The notes under the pieces: generated by a model | What the model was told of the DNA's origin: nothing | Databases searched by the model: none | What the model saw: the letters and a program-made list of their open reading frames with translations, nothing else | Assembly: GCA_049517655.1 (NCBI GenBank) | Contig: JBEKRQ010000005.1 | Location: 1 to 53,419, forward strand | DNA length: 53,419 bases | Direction: 5' to 3' | Source: UBA11358 sp049517655 | Lineage (GTDB): Bacteria; Verrucomicrobiota; Verrucomicrobiia; Limisphaerales; UBA11358 | Position numbers and translations under genes: made by a program | Shown here: one piece after another, positions 52,801-53,419 of the stretch | Layout of the letters: every line of letters starts with the position of its first letter | Position numbering within the stretch: the stretch's first letter is position 1

Positions 52801-52931
52801 CCGACGGGCAGCGACTTTTTCATTGTGTTCGCCTTGCCCTTGAGCCCGTGGGTGCGCCCCGCAACCACCGTCACGGGACGATGGCCTTTGTGCGACGCCG
52901 GAGCCAAAACTTCTTCGCGCGCGTCAATCAT
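49833..52931 (-). CDS. nrdJ: vitamin B12-dependent (class II) ribonucleotide reductase
   Basis: 1032 aa. AGGGA lies 6 bp before the ATG at 52931; MKKSLPVGRVF at 52823 is a less likely start. Catalytic barrel with SNPCSEYVFINNTACNLASLNLMKF-type region (thiyl-radical loop and active-site Asn/Cys/Glu), GSGTGTDLSPLRSSREKLSG, MDCDTTGIEPDIALVKYKLL, and the C-terminal half typical of NrdJ (TVGLFEDGQPGELFITMAKEG, DSIGTLTSIALQYG). It ends with a Cys zinc-ribbon-like motif (CPNCGHVAVRNGACYKCLNCG). It reduces ribonucleotides using adenosylcobalamin, with or without oxygen. NrdR-like boxes precede it. Confidence 0.96.
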   Translation of the reverse strand: MIDAREEVLAPASHKGHRPVTVVAGRTHGLKGKANTMKKSLPVGRVFSDAKIKPFDQIEWDRRTAEITDDAGKIIFKQENVEAPKSWSLLAMKVVVSKYFYGEQNMPERETSVRQLVHRISRTIADWGVADGYFSKADGEVFYDELTWLCLNQYGAFNSPVWFNVGLYHQYGVGNNSSKGNWFYNRKTHEAERARTQYEYPQCSACFIQSVDDNMESIMRLAGSEAMLFKFGSGTGTDLSPLRSSREKLSGGGSPSGPMSFLKVYDQVANVVKSGGKTRRAAKMNTLRDWHGDIEEFIDAKQKEEKKAWALIEQGYDGSYNGDAYGSVMYQNENLSMRASDEFMEAALAGREWWTRAVTTGKPLEKKDAAKLLRKIAEGTWTCGDPGMQYDGVIQKWHTCKGTEPIHSTNPCSEYVFINNTACNLASLNLMKFKREDGRFDVERFKAAVRIFITAQEIVVDNASYPTKDITENSHIFRTLGLGYANLGSLIMSYGLPYDSDGGRALAGAITAIMTGHAYEQSAEIAAGMGAFPGYHDARCAHVPKPLAKDNVESMLGVIQLHRDAVEEIRPSEEFGYLKDEARRCWDRALAGGKQAGYRNAQVTVLAPTGTIAFLMDCDTTGIEPDIALVKYKLLAGGGMLKIVNRGVPDALHRLGYSAKEIEVIIAHIEKFDTIEDIDENGATVRSGLKPEHLPVFDCAFKPFKGRRSIHCLAHLKMMAAAQPFISGAISKTVNMPNGSTIEEIRDIYVQAWKMGLKCVAIYRDGSKRSQPLSTKKSGDGSSGATAADTSSLEARIKELEAETARLSAEAGKPLRRRLPETRDAVTHKFDIAGHEGYMTVGLFEDGQPGELFITMAKEGSTIGGLMDSIGTLTSIALQYGVPLGALVKKFAHQRFEPSGFTKNPEIRNASSITDYVFRWLALKFIPGYREAVAANRAQPELAMPGLHEEEKKRVNRPVRELPIAEDNDVLESETGNGNGHHTPSEYTVKSLNDAIAHFQQDAPMCPNCGHVAVRNGACYKCLNCGESLGCS

Positions 52932-53066
52932 GAATTTCCCTTTCGGGGCGGCTGAAATTTCTTTTCAGACAAATCACCCGACCGTCTCAAACCAAAAAAC
53001 AGTCGGGAAAATCAAATTTCTCACCCCACTTTTCAGGTTTTCGCCAACCGCCCCATTTCCTGCGAA

Positions 53067-53114
53067 ACCCCATTTAGTGGGCAACGGTGAGAGCATATAC
53101 CCAACATATTGTGG
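53067..53114 (-). promoter_or_regulatory. tandem NrdR-box-like sites upstream of nrdJ
   Basis: Minus-strand CCACAATATGTTGGGT (53114-53099) agrees with the NrdR box pattern ACACWATATATWGTGT at 13 of 16 positions. A weaker site (53082-53067, GCCCACTAAATGGGGT, about 10 of 16) lies with exactly 16 bp between, a centre distance of 32 bp, the spacing known for paired NrdR boxes. The rest of the 385-bp gap between nrdJ and the right-edge gene holds no gene that I can see. Confidence 0.6.
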
Positions 53115-53161
53115 TGGCAAGGAAATTTTCGAAAAAAGTTACGCAGTGGTTGTTCACCTTG

Positions 53162-53183
53162 AAAAACAGGCAAAAAACGCCTG
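53162..53183 (-). terminator. candidate terminator of the right-edge gene
   Basis: Minus strand: CAGGC (loop GTTTTTT) GCCTG followed by TTTTTC. Short stem, but placed downstream of the partial gene at 53317 and upstream of the nrdJ control region. Confidence 0.45.
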
Positions 53184-53316
53184 CGCAACCAACGCAATCC
53201 GGACTTTATTCGCCCCTGCGAACAAGGACGGTGTGGATAAAGGCGTCTGACCAAATCCGTTCGTCGTCCAGAGTAAGCATCGAACCACAGCGGGGAGCGG
53301 CCCGGGTTGGAATTGC

Positions 53317-53419
53317 TCATTGAACGATGCGATAGAACCGGCGTTGATGGTTTCCCGCATCAGGATCCGCCACAACCATTGGCGAATTTGTGCAGGGAAA
53401 GGTCAACACCGTCTCCCAG
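53317..53419 (-). CDS. C-terminal end of a secreted verrucomicrobial protein (partial)
   Basis: Only the last 33 or so residues are present, ending DPDAGNHQRRFYRIVQ before a TGA. A C-terminal tail with a DPxA block and RRFYR is common at the end of large secreted verrucomicrobial proteins, and identifies the reading frame. The rest, including any catalytic domain, lies to the right of the window. Confidence 0.6.
   Translation of the reverse strand, partial: WETVLTFPCTNSPMVVADPDAGNHQRRFYRIVQ

Noticed and set aside
52932..53316. Possible cobalamin riboswitch before nrdJ
   Set aside because: No B12-box-like sequence (GCCACTG) or matching architecture was found in the leader; only NrdR-like sites are supported.

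Overview
The window looks like a chromosomal segment of a Verrucomicrobiota bacterium, probably of the Pedosphaera/Limisphaerales type. The evidence is a diderm cell-envelope set (BamA, OmpH/Skp), a B12-dependent class II ribonucleotide reductase, a split rpmI-rplT-pheS-pheT locus, a C-terminal DPDAG..RRFYRIV tail at the right edge typical of secreted verrucomicrobial proteins, and many degenerate 7-bp tandem repeats and palindromic elements. This placement is by family recognition, not by a search.

Layout. 1-2653: the 3' end of a MopE-like repeat protein, then a DsbA-like / rhodanese / MauE-like cassette. 2654-3266: a decayed stretch with a RelB antitoxin remnant. 3270-8199: a defence island, visibly more AT-rich than its surroundings and bracketed by inverted GGGTCAGTCC-type boxes. 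It holds a toxin-antitoxin-chaperone (TAC) module with a SecB-like chaperone, then a CBASS operon (CD-NTase plus a Cap15-type membrane beta-barrel effector) followed at once by an ApeA-like HEPN gene. A third box separates the two modules.

8212-22496 (minus strand): a ten-gene operon, in transcription order mvhD-like, metF, a degenerate FMN/Fe-S GltB2 paralogue, GltB2, a GltB glutaminase+GXGXG fusion, hdrC, hdrB, a giant HdrA-GltD-HdrA fusion, a second mvhD-like gene, and metV. Five of its junctions are 4-bp start/stop overlaps and one is a short overlap. It joins the parts of the flavin-bifurcating HdrABC-MvhD-MetFV methylenetetrahydrofolate reductase to all catalytic modules of an archaeal-type split glutamate synthase, with the GltD module built into HdrA. 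This is the strongest candidate here for an uncharacterised complex.

22844-31033: a receiver-like protein that is probably leaderless, a cold-shock gene behind an intrinsic terminator, hemW, dnaB, bamA-ompH and an aldo/keto reductase. 31164-36387: rpmI, rplT, pheS and pheT, with an opposite-strand class II aldolase between pheS and pheT. 36444-46326: a secreted TPR protein, an M48 protease with lemA, a PAS histidine kinase, an L,D-transpeptidase and a Cmk-like kinase. 46633-52931 (minus): pabC, pabB, a LOG-family protein and nrdJ, the last with tandem NrdR-box-like sites upstream.

A second theme is repeat invasion of genes. Period-7 tandem repeats lie inside or at the ends of dnaB, hemW, pheS, pheT and mvhD. 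Palindromic elements of the kind seen between genes here also sit, without breaking the reading frame, inside pabB and pheT, much like Rickettsia palindromic elements.
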